Below, piece by piece: positions 9,900 through 19,338 of a stretch of 64,000 nucleotides of DNA; the first letter of the stretch is position 1, and every line of letters starts with the position of its first letter. Source of the DNA: Ettlia oleoabundans (lineage: Eukaryota; Chlorophyta; Chlorophyceae; Chlamydomonadales); assembly GCA_019693395.1 (NCBI GenBank), contig JAAMXP010000239.1, positions 51,160 through 115,159 on the forward strand. Reading direction: 5' to 3'. The notes below the pieces were generated by a model. It worked only from the letters and a program-made list of their open reading frames with translations. It did no database searches and was not told where the DNA came from. Made by a program: the position numbers and the translations under genes.

Positions 9900-12852
9900 T
9901 CATGCAATCTGGATGGCGCGCCCCTCCTTCCTCTCCATCCCAGGCTTCTTGGGGATGGTGATTTGCAGCACCTGCACCCAGCCACGGAAACAAATCAGCT
10001 TGTGTGTGGGTGTTTGGTATGTGATGGCAGCATTCAAGGGTGACAACAAGCAGTACCACCCAGACTTGGAAAAGGATAAACAACTGGGTACAGGTTTACC
10101 CCTCCCTCAATGCTGCCGCCAGAGCCTGTTGGGTGCAATCAATTTCTCAACCACCACATGCCACCCCACCACCACGTATCATTAACAAGCATGAACTCAT
10201 CATTAGCATAACCACCGTATACCACCCACCACCACAGAGCATAAACAAGGATGTAAATCCCCAAAAGCAGGACGCAGCACCTCACCCCGTCCTCATATGT
10301 GGCCTTGAGCTCCCCGCTCAAGTCGGCATCATCAGGCATGCGCAGGTTGCGGTTGCGGAAGGTGGTCACCTGCGGGCACACAGGCATGCATGCACGCGTG
10401 TGTGATGGGTGAGTGGGACAACGCCTGGTGAGTGGGTGAACAGCTGGATGATGGGTTGGTGTGCGGGAGGGCGGGCGTCTCTCGGGTGCACAGGGGGCAG
10501 GCAGCGGGAGTGTGTTATTATAGCATGGCATTACAACTTGCTAGCGAGCCCAAATCCCCAGCCAACGAGCAGCGCAAATCTGCTGCCTTTTCAGCGAGTA
10601 CAAGGAGCAACGCGACTTTCGCCTGCACAGATTGCGGATGCATCTACTGTGCAGGCGAGGGTGGCACCACTTCTTCAGATCGCTCGATCGACAGCTGGGC
10701 TGCCCCGCTCGTCGGCGGCAATGCCTCCGCCAGGCAGTGGTCTAGTACTCTACTGCTCAATGCAGAGTGCAGCAGGGTTGGCTATGATGTGCTTCTGGGT
10801 ACCCATTTACATCCGGAAAAAAAAAAAACACAAAACTCCCAACCCCCCCATACAGCTGCCTTGGCGGTGGTTAACTCGAAAATGCGCTGCTCTCGAGCAC
10901 AGTATGCTTGTAATCTGTACGCACCCGTTCTGCACGGTGGAAGATGCCGGTCTCATCCACATCCTCCTTCTCGCGCTCTGCAGGTGGGCACATAAAGGTT
11001 GTAAAAAGGAGGTGGGTTGGTAAAGGGAGGCGGGTAAAGCGAGAGACAAAGGGAGGACCACACGGCACCCAGCATGTGCCATGTCTGTGAGAGGAGGCAA
11101 GATGTCAGGGAAGGGGAAGGGGAAGGGGAAGGGGAAGGGGAAGGGGAAGGGGAAGGGGAAGGGGAGGAAGGGGAGGAAGTGGCACACAGGCCTCCCATGT
11201 TCCCTACCTCACCCGCTGATACCTGGCCGTCCCACTCTACCAACACGGCTCTCTCCCATCACACCCCTTCACACCCCTTCACAGGCAGCTTACCACTCAT
11301 AACTCAACTCCACCTGACCCCGAGAAACCGCATCCAGCCCACCCACCCGCCATGGGGTTGTGCCCAAAGCGCAGCACGTTGCCATCATGCACCTCCACGT
11401 GGATCTCGTTCTTCTTGCACCCCGGGATGTCGGCGCGCACAATGTACTCGTTGTCGCGCTGCAACGGAAGCAGGGGAAGGACACGGTGGCAGGGGTGAGC
11501 AGATGGGAATGGTGATTGCGGTAGGGTGGTGGTGATTGAGTGGAGTGGTGTGGTGTGGGGCAGGGTTGACATTTTTGTAGAACGGGCGCACATGCAGGGT
11601 AGTGAGAGAGCACAGCAGCGACAGCTCCTTACTGCTTCTGGCAAATACCTTAGCAGACGGGAATCAGTTGAACAGGCAGCAGGGCTGTGAGAGAAGGCAT
11701 GTGCATAACGAAATGTTCACAGGTTGACGTTTGGGGTTTGGTATAACAAGCAACAAGCAACAAGCACAAGGTGCAAACACGTAGTGGCAACGCGAGTGGC
11801 GGAAAAGCGGTAAGACATAGCCAAGCCAGGATAGACTGGCGTTTAATAACAGAAGGATGGAAGATGCGAGGTAAGAAGAAGCGCATGCCTAGCACAGGAG
11901 AAGGCAGGAAGAGAGCAGGGAAGCACGGGGAAGAAAGCAGGGAAAAGAAACCAGGAGCAACAAGTAGGAAGAAGCAAGCAGGAAGCTCACCTCAATGAAG
12001 TCGCAGGGGATGGAGCGGGTCCAACCAGCAGAGCCCTGCAGCCACGGGCGGGCAAATGAGGCAGGCAGGCAGGCAGGCAGGTGAGTGAAGCGGGTGGGTG
12101 GGCGGGCAGGCAGGTCAGCGTAAGCAGGCTGGCGGGAAAGCAAGCGACAGACAGACAAGCACGGAAGGGAAGGCTTATGATGCATCCGACATTACCAACT
12201 AGAGAAAGACACCTTCCCGCTGGCGGCTGGCGAAACACCATTGAGCGGTCAAAGGGCACTCACCACCACATAGGGCTCACGAGTGCGGCGCCCGCCCTCG
12301 CCGCCTTCGGTGATGGCGCCTGCACCGGCACCGGCGCCTGCGCCGCCGCCCTCTGGCGGGTTCAAGCGGCGGCGGGTGGTGCCAGCCACCCCTGGGGTGA
12401 AGAATGGGTCGAAGAACCCGGGGCCAAAGCCGAGGGCGGAGAAGGGGTCCATGCCACCGCCAACTCCCCCGCCAAGTCCGCCGCCAAAGCCACCGCCAAA
12501 GCCGGGCATGCCATAGAAGGGGTCGAAGCCTGCACACAGGAGGGGGTTCCAGAGGTGGTGCAATAAAGGCGGTGGGCTCCAGAGGTGCCGCTCCACGGTA
12601 GCTGAACCAAGCTGCAGTCAGATTGCTCCCATATCAGATATTTACTGCGTCCAAGGCAGCTGCAGAGCAAAAAAGGGCCGTCCAAGGCGCCCTGCCGGCC
12701 CACACAGCAAGCATCCAACAGAGGCAGCGGCACGGTGACCTCGTTGTAGACAGCGCGCGCTGAAACCCAAGCAGATCGCGTCACAGGCGCGCGCAGAGCG
12801 CTTGCACCGCGGCGTTGACACGTAGAGGCTTGCCTGTGGGCCAGAGAGACAT
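9900..12852 (-). CDS. Small heat-shock protein, HSP20/alpha-crystallin family
   Basis: Seven exons: 12852-12834, 12529-12264, 12035-11991, 11458-11347, 10977-10925, 10369-10286 and 9971-9900; 651 nt, about 216 aa. The N-terminal arm 'MSLWPTGFDPFYGMPGFG' leads to a Gly-rich stretch. The alpha-crystallin domain reads 'NEYIVRADIPGCKKNEIHVE', 'VHDGNVLRFGHN', 'FHRAER', 'FRNRNLRMPDDADL', 'LKATYEDGVLQITIPKK', all standard HSP20 strands. These are ATP-independent holdases that keep denaturing proteins soluble. The first exon (19 nt) rests on a GC donor and is the least certain part, but it restores the usual MSL start and the frame. A palindromic heat-shock element stands 157 bp upstream of the ATG. 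There is no transit peptide, so a cytosolic location is most likely. Confidence 0.85.
11108..11180. repeat. GGGGAA hexamer microsatellite in an HSP20 intron
   Basis: Nine or so uninterrupted GGGGAA units, then degenerate copies. On the HSP20 sense strand this is a long CCCCTT polypyrimidine run about 130 nt upstream of the acceptor of the fifth exon, so it could influence splicing (inference). Confidence 0.85.
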
Positions 12853-13501
12853 TTTGGTTGCGCTTGGGAGGGTGCTGAGGTGGCTAGGCACGCGTTGAGG
12901 AGCCTCGGAGACTTTGCAGTTTCTTGATATGGCAGTGTATTACGACGCGTGGGTTGATCGTTGTAAGATGAGTCAAACAGACGCCCCGGGATGCGTAACT
13001 AGAGGTTCCTAGAACTTTCTAGCTGTGCTGTGCGCTGATGTCAGCCAGGGCGCCGGCGCCCCTCGTAGCACTCGTCTCAACGCGTCCCGTGTGCGTTTAC
13101 AAAGTGGTCATGCGTTGAGATCACAGGTAAACGTGGTTATAGTCCGTTAAGGGCATGAACAAGGCGGGTTAGGCAGTGCCACGGGAAAGAGCAGACATTG
13201 GGACAGAGCAGACAATGCTGAAGAATTAACCTTCAAGGACTAACCTTCAAATTTCAGCTCATTCTAGTGCCAAATATGGAAAAAATACGGCTGATGAGAA
13301 GCCATTCCAACACTTGAGGGTAGCAATCAAGGAGCGCTATTTAATTTAAAATCAAGCTGCAGAGCCGCTGGTGGCATCATTGGCTGGAAGGGGCCACACA
13401 GCTGCCACTGCTACGTTCACCTGTGCTGCTGTCGTGAATATCGATGTCATCTTTGAACTGAGTAAATACTGCAGGTGATTTGGGATCTGGGAGCCATCAC
13501 A
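12853..13501. promoter_or_regulatory. HSP20 promoter / HEPN-gene 3' region
   Basis: 649 bp between the HSP20 start (-) and the stop of the next minus-strand gene. It holds the heat-shock element at 13009-13022 and otherwise nothing I can assign. No clear TATA box is visible on the minus strand. Confidence 0.5.
13009..13022 (-). promoter_or_regulatory. Heat-shock element (HSF binding site)
   Basis: The 14-mer CTAGAACTTTCTAG fits the classical palindromic HSE consensus CTnGAAnnTTCnAG exactly. A weaker flanking TTC-like unit precedes it. It lies 157 bp upstream of the HSP20 start codon, the position expected for HSF1-driven induction. Confidence 0.7.
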
Positions 13502-14527
13502 TCACATCATGCGGCACACATCCTCCTGCTGTCCTGCCGGCCTGCGCCCATGCTTCGCCACAATGGACCGCAACTGGCGCTCCGCCTCTTGGTAGTTTTC
13601 CACGAAACGGGCACGGTCCTGCATCATGACGCTTGAACTGAGATCAGTGAGAGGCCGTTGGAGAAAGGTAGGACAGCCCACCAGAAACGGCAGTGATATT
13701 GCTGCTTGGACACCTTTGGCACCGGGCATGGCACGCAGCAAACCAGGCCAGGCATGTCCAACACCAGAACAAGGGGACAAAGGACAAAGGAGGGCTGGGC
13801 GAGAGTCGGAGGCAGTCCACAGAGCTGGGGTCCTTCGTACCGGGATGGAGTGGAAGTCACGCTCGTGCACCAGCTTGTTGCGGATGGTGGCCAGGTAGCG
13901 AATCTGCCGTTGGAGCGACTGCAGGGTCCTTGCAAAGAACGTAGGATAAGCGAGCGGGCAACACAGGCAGGGGCAGTCGCTTATAACCGGTGTGTCGGGA
14001 TCAAAGAGGACAAACGGTCTGATCCAGCTAGAAACAGTGTACGCTGCCTGCTGCTCAACCATCCCCGTACTGCTGCTTACGTCTGGCAGCAAGTGTTGCA
14101 CGGATGTACACTTCTCGTGCAGCCCTTTGCCTTGTGCACCCAGGTAAGCCTCAAAGATGTACTCTAGGTCCTTGGAGGCGCGGATCACCTGCGGACAGGC
14201 ATGCATGCGCATGTGCTTATGTGCTTGGGAAACAATAGAGCAGCCTGGGTGGCACATTTGGGCGGACTGGCGGCATAGGTGCAGTGAGCCCCTGTAATTG
14301 TATGCAAGAGCCCTAGATCTCACCAGCTCGTAATCATTGCGCGTCAGGGCTACGCTCTGCTTCCCTGCAAGGAAGACGGGGATGTGGGCAAGCTCGTGAC
14401 GGGTGTAACACACGCATTGGCGGCAACCGGCAGGCGGCACCACCCAACTGCCGACAGTACGGGGCTCACCGTTCTGTTCCGTTAGGAATGATTGTACTGT
14501 ATTGGCGGCCGATAGGCACTGCCCCAT
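13502..14527 (-). CDS. Small HEPN-like domain protein with N-acylation signature
   Basis: Five exons: 14527-14470, 14364-14324, 14188-14081, 13918-13841 and 13618-13502; 402 nt, 133 aa. The start 'MGQCLS' has Gly2 and Cys4, the pattern of N-myristoylation plus palmitoylation. The body reads 'VIRASKDLEYIFEAYLGAQG', 'GLHEKCTSVQHLLPD', then 'LQRQIRYLATIRNKLVHERD' and 'DRARFVENYQEAERQL'. The segment R82-N-K-L-V-H87 fits the R-x4-H motif of HEPN-fold proteins, and the layout of an ASRDLE-like helix, a helix before RNKLVHE and a final helix resembles bacterial DUF4145-type HEPN proteins. HEPN domains are often ribonucleases or nucleotide-binding partners; activity here is unknown. It is divergent from the Pol eta-like gene. 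Confidence 0.6.
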   Translation of the reverse strand: MGQCLSAANTVQSFLTEQNGEPRTVGSWVVPPAGCRQCVCYTRHELAHIPVFLAGKQSVALTRNDYELVRSRALAYNYRGSLHLCRQSAQMCHPGCSIVSQAHKHMRMHACPQVIRASKDLEYIFEAYLGAQGKGLHEKCTSVQHLLPDVSSSTGMVEQQAAYTVSSWIRPFVLFDPDTPVISDCPCLCCPLAYPTFFARTLQSLQRQIRYLATIRNKLVHERDFHSIPVRRTPALWTASDSRPALLCPLSPCSGVGHAWPGLLRAMPGAKGVQAAISLPFLVGCPTFLQRPLTDLSSSVMMQDRARFVENYQEAERQLRSIVAKHGRRPAGQQEDVCRMM

Positions 14528-14803
14528 GTTGTCTAGAGCGGTGTGCGCGCAGCCACCGCGTCGTCTCGAGACAACAGTACCTTCACACTTGCAGGCAGCT
14601 CGGAGGCAAGGAAGCGTATTGCTCCGAAATACAAAAGTGATGAGGAGGTGGGCTGTGACACACCCAACTCACAAAAAACATACTGCGCAGCACGCGCAGC
14701 AGCGACATGGTTCTTGGGGTTTTCAGGCCTTGGCGCCAATCCTACCTCTACGTTAGTATTGAGATGGATGTATTATCTGATTACGTGAGCTAGAGAGAGC
14801 CTT
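14528..14803. promoter_or_regulatory. Divergent promoter HEPN-like / Pol eta-like
   Basis: Only 276 bp separate the two start codons, so the genes must share promoter sequence. No obvious TATA box or long palindrome is visible. Confidence 0.45.
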
Positions 14804-17800
14804 ATGGCCTTCGTGCTCTGTTTAGATGTCGATTCGTTCTTCGTGCAGGCAGAGCAGCTAAAAAGTCCTGCCCTTCAGGTGACATACGTCATCTGCACCA
14901 TCAATTTGGCTCTTACGCCGCGGTGACTGGCTGGCCAGCCTGCTGTCGGCAGCACGGCCACCGCTACGCAGCCCGCACGTTTTGGTGTCAGCAGTCATTC
15001 CTCACTGCTGACCATTTCATGCCATTCAGCCTTATGCTTGCCATGGTTGCAGGGCAGGGCAGTGGCTGTGCAGCAGCACCAAGACATCATAGCAGCTAAC
15101 CATGCTGCAAAGGCGGCGGGCGTCACGAAGCACATGCGCCCTGCAGAGGTGGGAAGGGCGTGTGGATCCTAGAGATGTAGTGTCGAACACAAGCACACAC
15201 TTTCCCAGCCGCCAGCCTCACCTGCCCTAGAGCAACCAATTCTATGGTCACATCGTACTGGAGGCAGCCCACACCTCTGTCCTCCGCCACCATGCATGCA
15301 CAGGCCCGGAGGCTGTTGCATGCTGTTGGCGGCACCGTGGCGCACGTTCATCTCGAGCCTGGCGGCCGCGTTAGCTACCAGCCATACAGGCAAGCTTCAG
15401 CTTCCACAAATTGGGTTTTGCTCACAATCAAACCGGTGTTGCTAAATCACAAATTGCAGGGTACACCTCACGCCGGGGTTGCTTCTGCTTTTCTTTTCAT
15501 TTCTAGCTGGGACAGCAGCTGCTTGCTACAGCTGCATCTCTTTCTGTATGTCAATCAGATGACTCGCCTGATGTGTGTTGTTGCTGTGTGCAGGGAGCTG
15601 TCTGCCCGCATGATGAAGCTGCTGAGGGGCCTGCCCTGGGCAACCGTGGTGGAGAAGGCGTCTATCGATGAAGCTTTCTTACTGCTGCAGCCAGGGGGCC
15701 CGCTGGCACCTGCAGGGGCAGGCTCAGGGCCCTGGGCAGGAGCAGGAGCAGGGTTTGGTGCAGCAGATGTATTGGATGGCGGCGTCAGCCCACAGGTGGC
15801 GCTGCAGCGTGCCCAGGAGGCCAAGGCTGGTGGTGAGCAGTTGAACGTTTGAAGCTGAGCCTCTACTGCAGAGCACACGCCGCCCGCGTGTGTGTGTGTG
15901 GTGGGGGTGGGTAGTGGGGGGGTGGGGTGGGGGGTCAGCTGGCTGTGTCTGTGTGTTCCATTAGCTAAGCCTGGCTGGATTGGGGCCGGTATGCCCCGCA
16001 TATCTCCTGGAGCGTACCGTCAGGAGGTTCACTCCCCTCCCAACCTGCTCCACTGCAGTGCTCCATCAGCTGGGGCTGTGTGTCTCGGTTGGCGTGGCGC
16101 CCAACCGCCTGCTGGCCAAGCTGGCTTCTTCCGCCGCCAAGCCTGACGGAATCAGGCTGGTAGCCGATCATCAAGCGGCGCTGCAGCTTCTGTCCCAGGT
16201 GTGTACAGCAAGGTTGGTGCCTCCCCAGCAGACTAGTTTGCTAGTTCACGGACCAGAATCCTTCTTTGGCGGATGGTTGAGCATTGATTACGTAGACTAT
16301 TTACCGGCATAGATCCTGCATTGACTATGTTTGACCTTTCAACAATGTGTGCGTCTTACTGACTGGCCAACCCCTCTTCAGACGCCCGCTCGCAAACTTC
16401 CCGGGTATGGCGGCAAGGCGGCTGAGGCCTTTGAGCATCGTGAGTGAATGGCTGAACCCTGCTGCTGCTGATGGCTGCTGGGCGGGTGTTGCTGATGGTG
16501 GTGGTCGTGGTGGTCCTGCTGTTGCTTATGCTGCTGCTTGTGCTGCTGCAGCTGGTAATGGTGATGGTGCAACAGACTCCGGCTTCGGCGCGCTGCTGGG
16601 ATGCTGCTGCTGGATGTGTAGTGTGTAGGTGTTGCACTTACGATCCTGCTACTGCACGCCGGTTGGGGGGTTATGTTGACATCAGAAGGAGCCTCTTCCC
16701 AGCTGTCAGTCCTGAACTGCTAAATAATGAACAACCAACAAATGTTTCAACATGCTCTTCCTCCCCCGTGTTTCTTCCACCCCTGCTGCAGACGGAGTGG
16801 GTGCAGCGACCGACCTGCAGCGCTACAGCCAGCAGCAGTTGGAGCAGCTGTTTGGGCTGAAACCGGCGGCCGCCACACAGCTGATGGATTGGTGTAGAGG
16901 CATGGACCGCACACCCGTGCAGGTGGGCTGGCATGCAATGTCTTTGAATGAACTGATCCAGGGTTCGAGGTTTTGCTCATTCTCTTGAGTGTGATTGGTG
17001 GAGTTGCAAGTCTGTGCACCTGACTTGTCCCTGGGCGTAGCACTATACCTGCAGCAGCAGCCCAGACCCAACTCGCATCAACAGCTTAATGTAGTGCAGC
17101 ATTGCCCCATTGTGCTGTGCTTTGGCGCAGGAAAGAGGCCCCTCCAAATCACTATCGGTCCAGATGTCACTGACACCTCAGCTGCTCAAGATGCACCCTT
17201 CTCAGGGCGTGACGGTATCAGCCTCCGGCGGCCGTGCAGGTGAGCAGCCCAGAACCCCAGCCAGCCGTCCTTTTCCTCGCTTCATCTGTCAACATCTCCG
17301 CTGCTACTGCTGCCCAGTATCTGCCGTGCAGTCTACCGTCGAAGTCCTGGCTGCTGTTGTCCTGCCTGCTCAATGCCCTGTCCGCAGGTGTGCTGGAACC
17401 TCTGGTGGTGGGCAAGCCTGACTTCCGGCACCGGGTGCGGCAGTTGATGGAGGCAATGGGGCTCGACCTACTGCAGCGTGTGCTGGAAGACAGCGTGGAA
17501 GAGGGGGGTAGGTGAGGCTGTGATTCTGTATGTGTAATGCAACAGGGGCTGACCTGATGCAGAGATTGCTGGATGAGGTGCGGAAGAAGGGGGCAGGTGA
17601 GGTGGTGATTATATGTGTGAGTTGTTGACGAGTGGAGTGGTTTGTGCTGTGGCCACGCGACACAAGGGGGTCACCTGTAATGTGCCCATGGGCTTGCATT
17701 TCGTCCTTCACAAATTGCATCAAGCCAGCGGCAGCATGAGCGCTGACCTCGCTGCTCTCAACTCTTGACCTCAGTCTTTTACTTCTGCCCTTGTTCTCCC

Positions 17801-19021
17801 ACGTTATGAACTTTAAAATGCTTCTCCCAAAATCTATCACTGCATAGGTGGCCCCGCACCCTGTCTGCGTCCCTGCGTGCCTTTGGCGGCGGGCGGGACC
17901 ACGCCTTCACCACCAGGAGCGCCGCTTTCCCTGCTGCCAGCCTGGCACAGCAGGCACAGCGGGCACACAGCCTGGCCCAGCGTGCACAGCAGAATAGGCA
18001 GCCCGAGCAGCCAGCGCAGCAGCCAGGGGACCAGCATGAGAGGCAGCCGAAGCCATGGCAGCAGCAACAGACAGCGCCCATCCTGCCGCCCCCCGAGCAG
18101 CAGCAGCAACAACAGCAGCAGTTGCATTCGCAGCCTCAGCAGTCACATCCACAGAAGGCAGATTCACAGCAATCACAGCAGCACCAGCCACAGCAGCAGC
18201 AGTTGCACCAGCAGCACTTGCAAGGCCAGCAGCAGCATGTCAGTCCGCTAGAGGAAGCTGTTGTGCGTGGCCTGGAGTCGCTGATCCATCAGGCAGCCGT
18301 CACCTACCCCCCCACAGCCACAGTCGTTGAGTTGCGACTGGTGGCCACCAACTTCCAGGCAGCTTCCGCCGCCGCTGCAGCAGCACCCATCACGCGTTTT
18401 TTCGCCGCTGCAGCAAGACCAGTCGACCAGCAGCCGAAACAGGACCAGCTGTTGGACCGGTTGAGCCAGGAGGACAAAGAGCAGCAGGAGGACCACGGCA
18501 AGTTGCACAGGCAGGAAGGGGAGGCCAGTGGGACTTGCAAACAGCAAGCAACAGCACCGCAGCCGGCGCTGCCCTGGGAGCTAGAACAGCAAGCACAGCA
18601 GGAGCCACAGCATGCAACGCAGCAGCCACAGCAACAGCAGGCGGAGGAGGCTTGCGGTGGGGCCCTTGGCAACGGCAGCGCTGATGACACAGCGCCAAGT
18701 ACTGGCGGCAATGCCGACAGCAGAGAGTGTGCGCTCCCAAGGCACGCCAAAAACGGCAGCACGGGGAGCAACAGCAGCAGCAGTCGATGCACTTCAGGTG
18801 GTAAAGGGGAAGCGGAAACCATCAACCTTGCCGTTGTTGATTTGATCGAGCAGGAACGAATCTTGCGCGAAATAGAGCGGCAACAGCAGCGGCAACAGCA
18901 GCGGCAGCAGACGAGCGCCATGAGTGGCGCCACTGCCAGCAGCAGGAAGCGGCAGCGGCTGGGCCAGGGCCAGGGCTCTGATGCAACTCAGCCCAAAATA
19001 TCAGCCTTCTTGCGGCGGTAG
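14804..19021 (+). CDS. POLH: Y-family translesion DNA polymerase, Pol eta-like
   Basis: Ten exons: 14804-14878, 15053-15148, 15304-15389, 15594-15832, 16059-16198, 16382-16439, 16792-16922, 17131-17239, 17388-17511 and 17848-19021; 2232 nt, 743 aa. The start 'MAFVLCLDVDSFFVQAEQ' carries the metal-binding D-x-D. 'GRAVAVQQHQDIIAANHAAK' matches the fingers, 'KASIDEAF' is the catalytic SIDE motif, 'VSVGVAPNRLLAKLASS' and 'KPDGI' follow, then 'LPGYGGK' (thumb). The little-finger region spans roughly residues 270-370. Exon 10 is a 390-residue Gln/Ala-rich tail with 'PITRFF' near residue 533 and the C-terminal 'QPKISAFLRR', a canonical Q-x2-I-x2-F-L PCNA-interacting (PIP) motif. Pol eta bypasses UV dimers at stalled forks. 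I see no UBZ zinc finger. A Pol kappa/DinB assignment is less likely given the order of motifs and the C-terminal PIP. Confidence 0.85.
17497..17620 (+). repeat. Duplicated 5' splice-site block in POLH intron 9
   Basis: The segment around the exon 9 donor (17497-17535, GGAAGA-G-run-AGGTGAGG... TATGTGT) recurs at 17582-17620 within the intron with a handful of changes, giving a second AGGTGAGG donor-like site. Confidence 0.5.
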
Positions 19022-19338
19022 GAGCCAGAGCTCAGGCCTGACATCCCACTGCATGATTACATGGCTTGTAGGCTTGCTTGCAGCTGCTTAACATTAAGCA
19101 GATTCTTAAACAAAGAAGTAAAGAAGGGGAATCGAGGCTTACGAATGAATGATAGCAAACCTGTAAGCTTGGCATAGGACATATCATAATAATGAAATGA
19201 AGTGACCGACCAATTTGGCGAAAGGGATTCAAGTGACGTTAGGCTGCCATGACTTGGCAAACAGCCCACACCAAACACCAGCATCTATGCAAAGCTGGCG
19301 TCTATGTCCGTGCATATGGTAGAACGCGCCCATGCCCA
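19022..19338. other. Convergent 3' region POLH / SDR
   Basis: 317 bp between the two stop codons; 3' UTRs only. Nothing else recognised. Confidence 0.55.

Noticed and set aside
11108..11180. Possible CRISPR-like or satellite array
   Set aside because: It is a simple GGGGAA microsatellite with no spacers.
18304..18933. Cys/Ser- and Ala-rich minus-strand frames opposite the Pol eta tail
   Set aside because: Shadows of CAG-rich coding sequence; low complexity and no splice or family support.
14804..19021. Assignment as DinB/Pol kappa rather than Pol eta
   Set aside because: The fingers region, the YGGK thumb element and the terminal PIP box match Pol eta better; still worth a tree.
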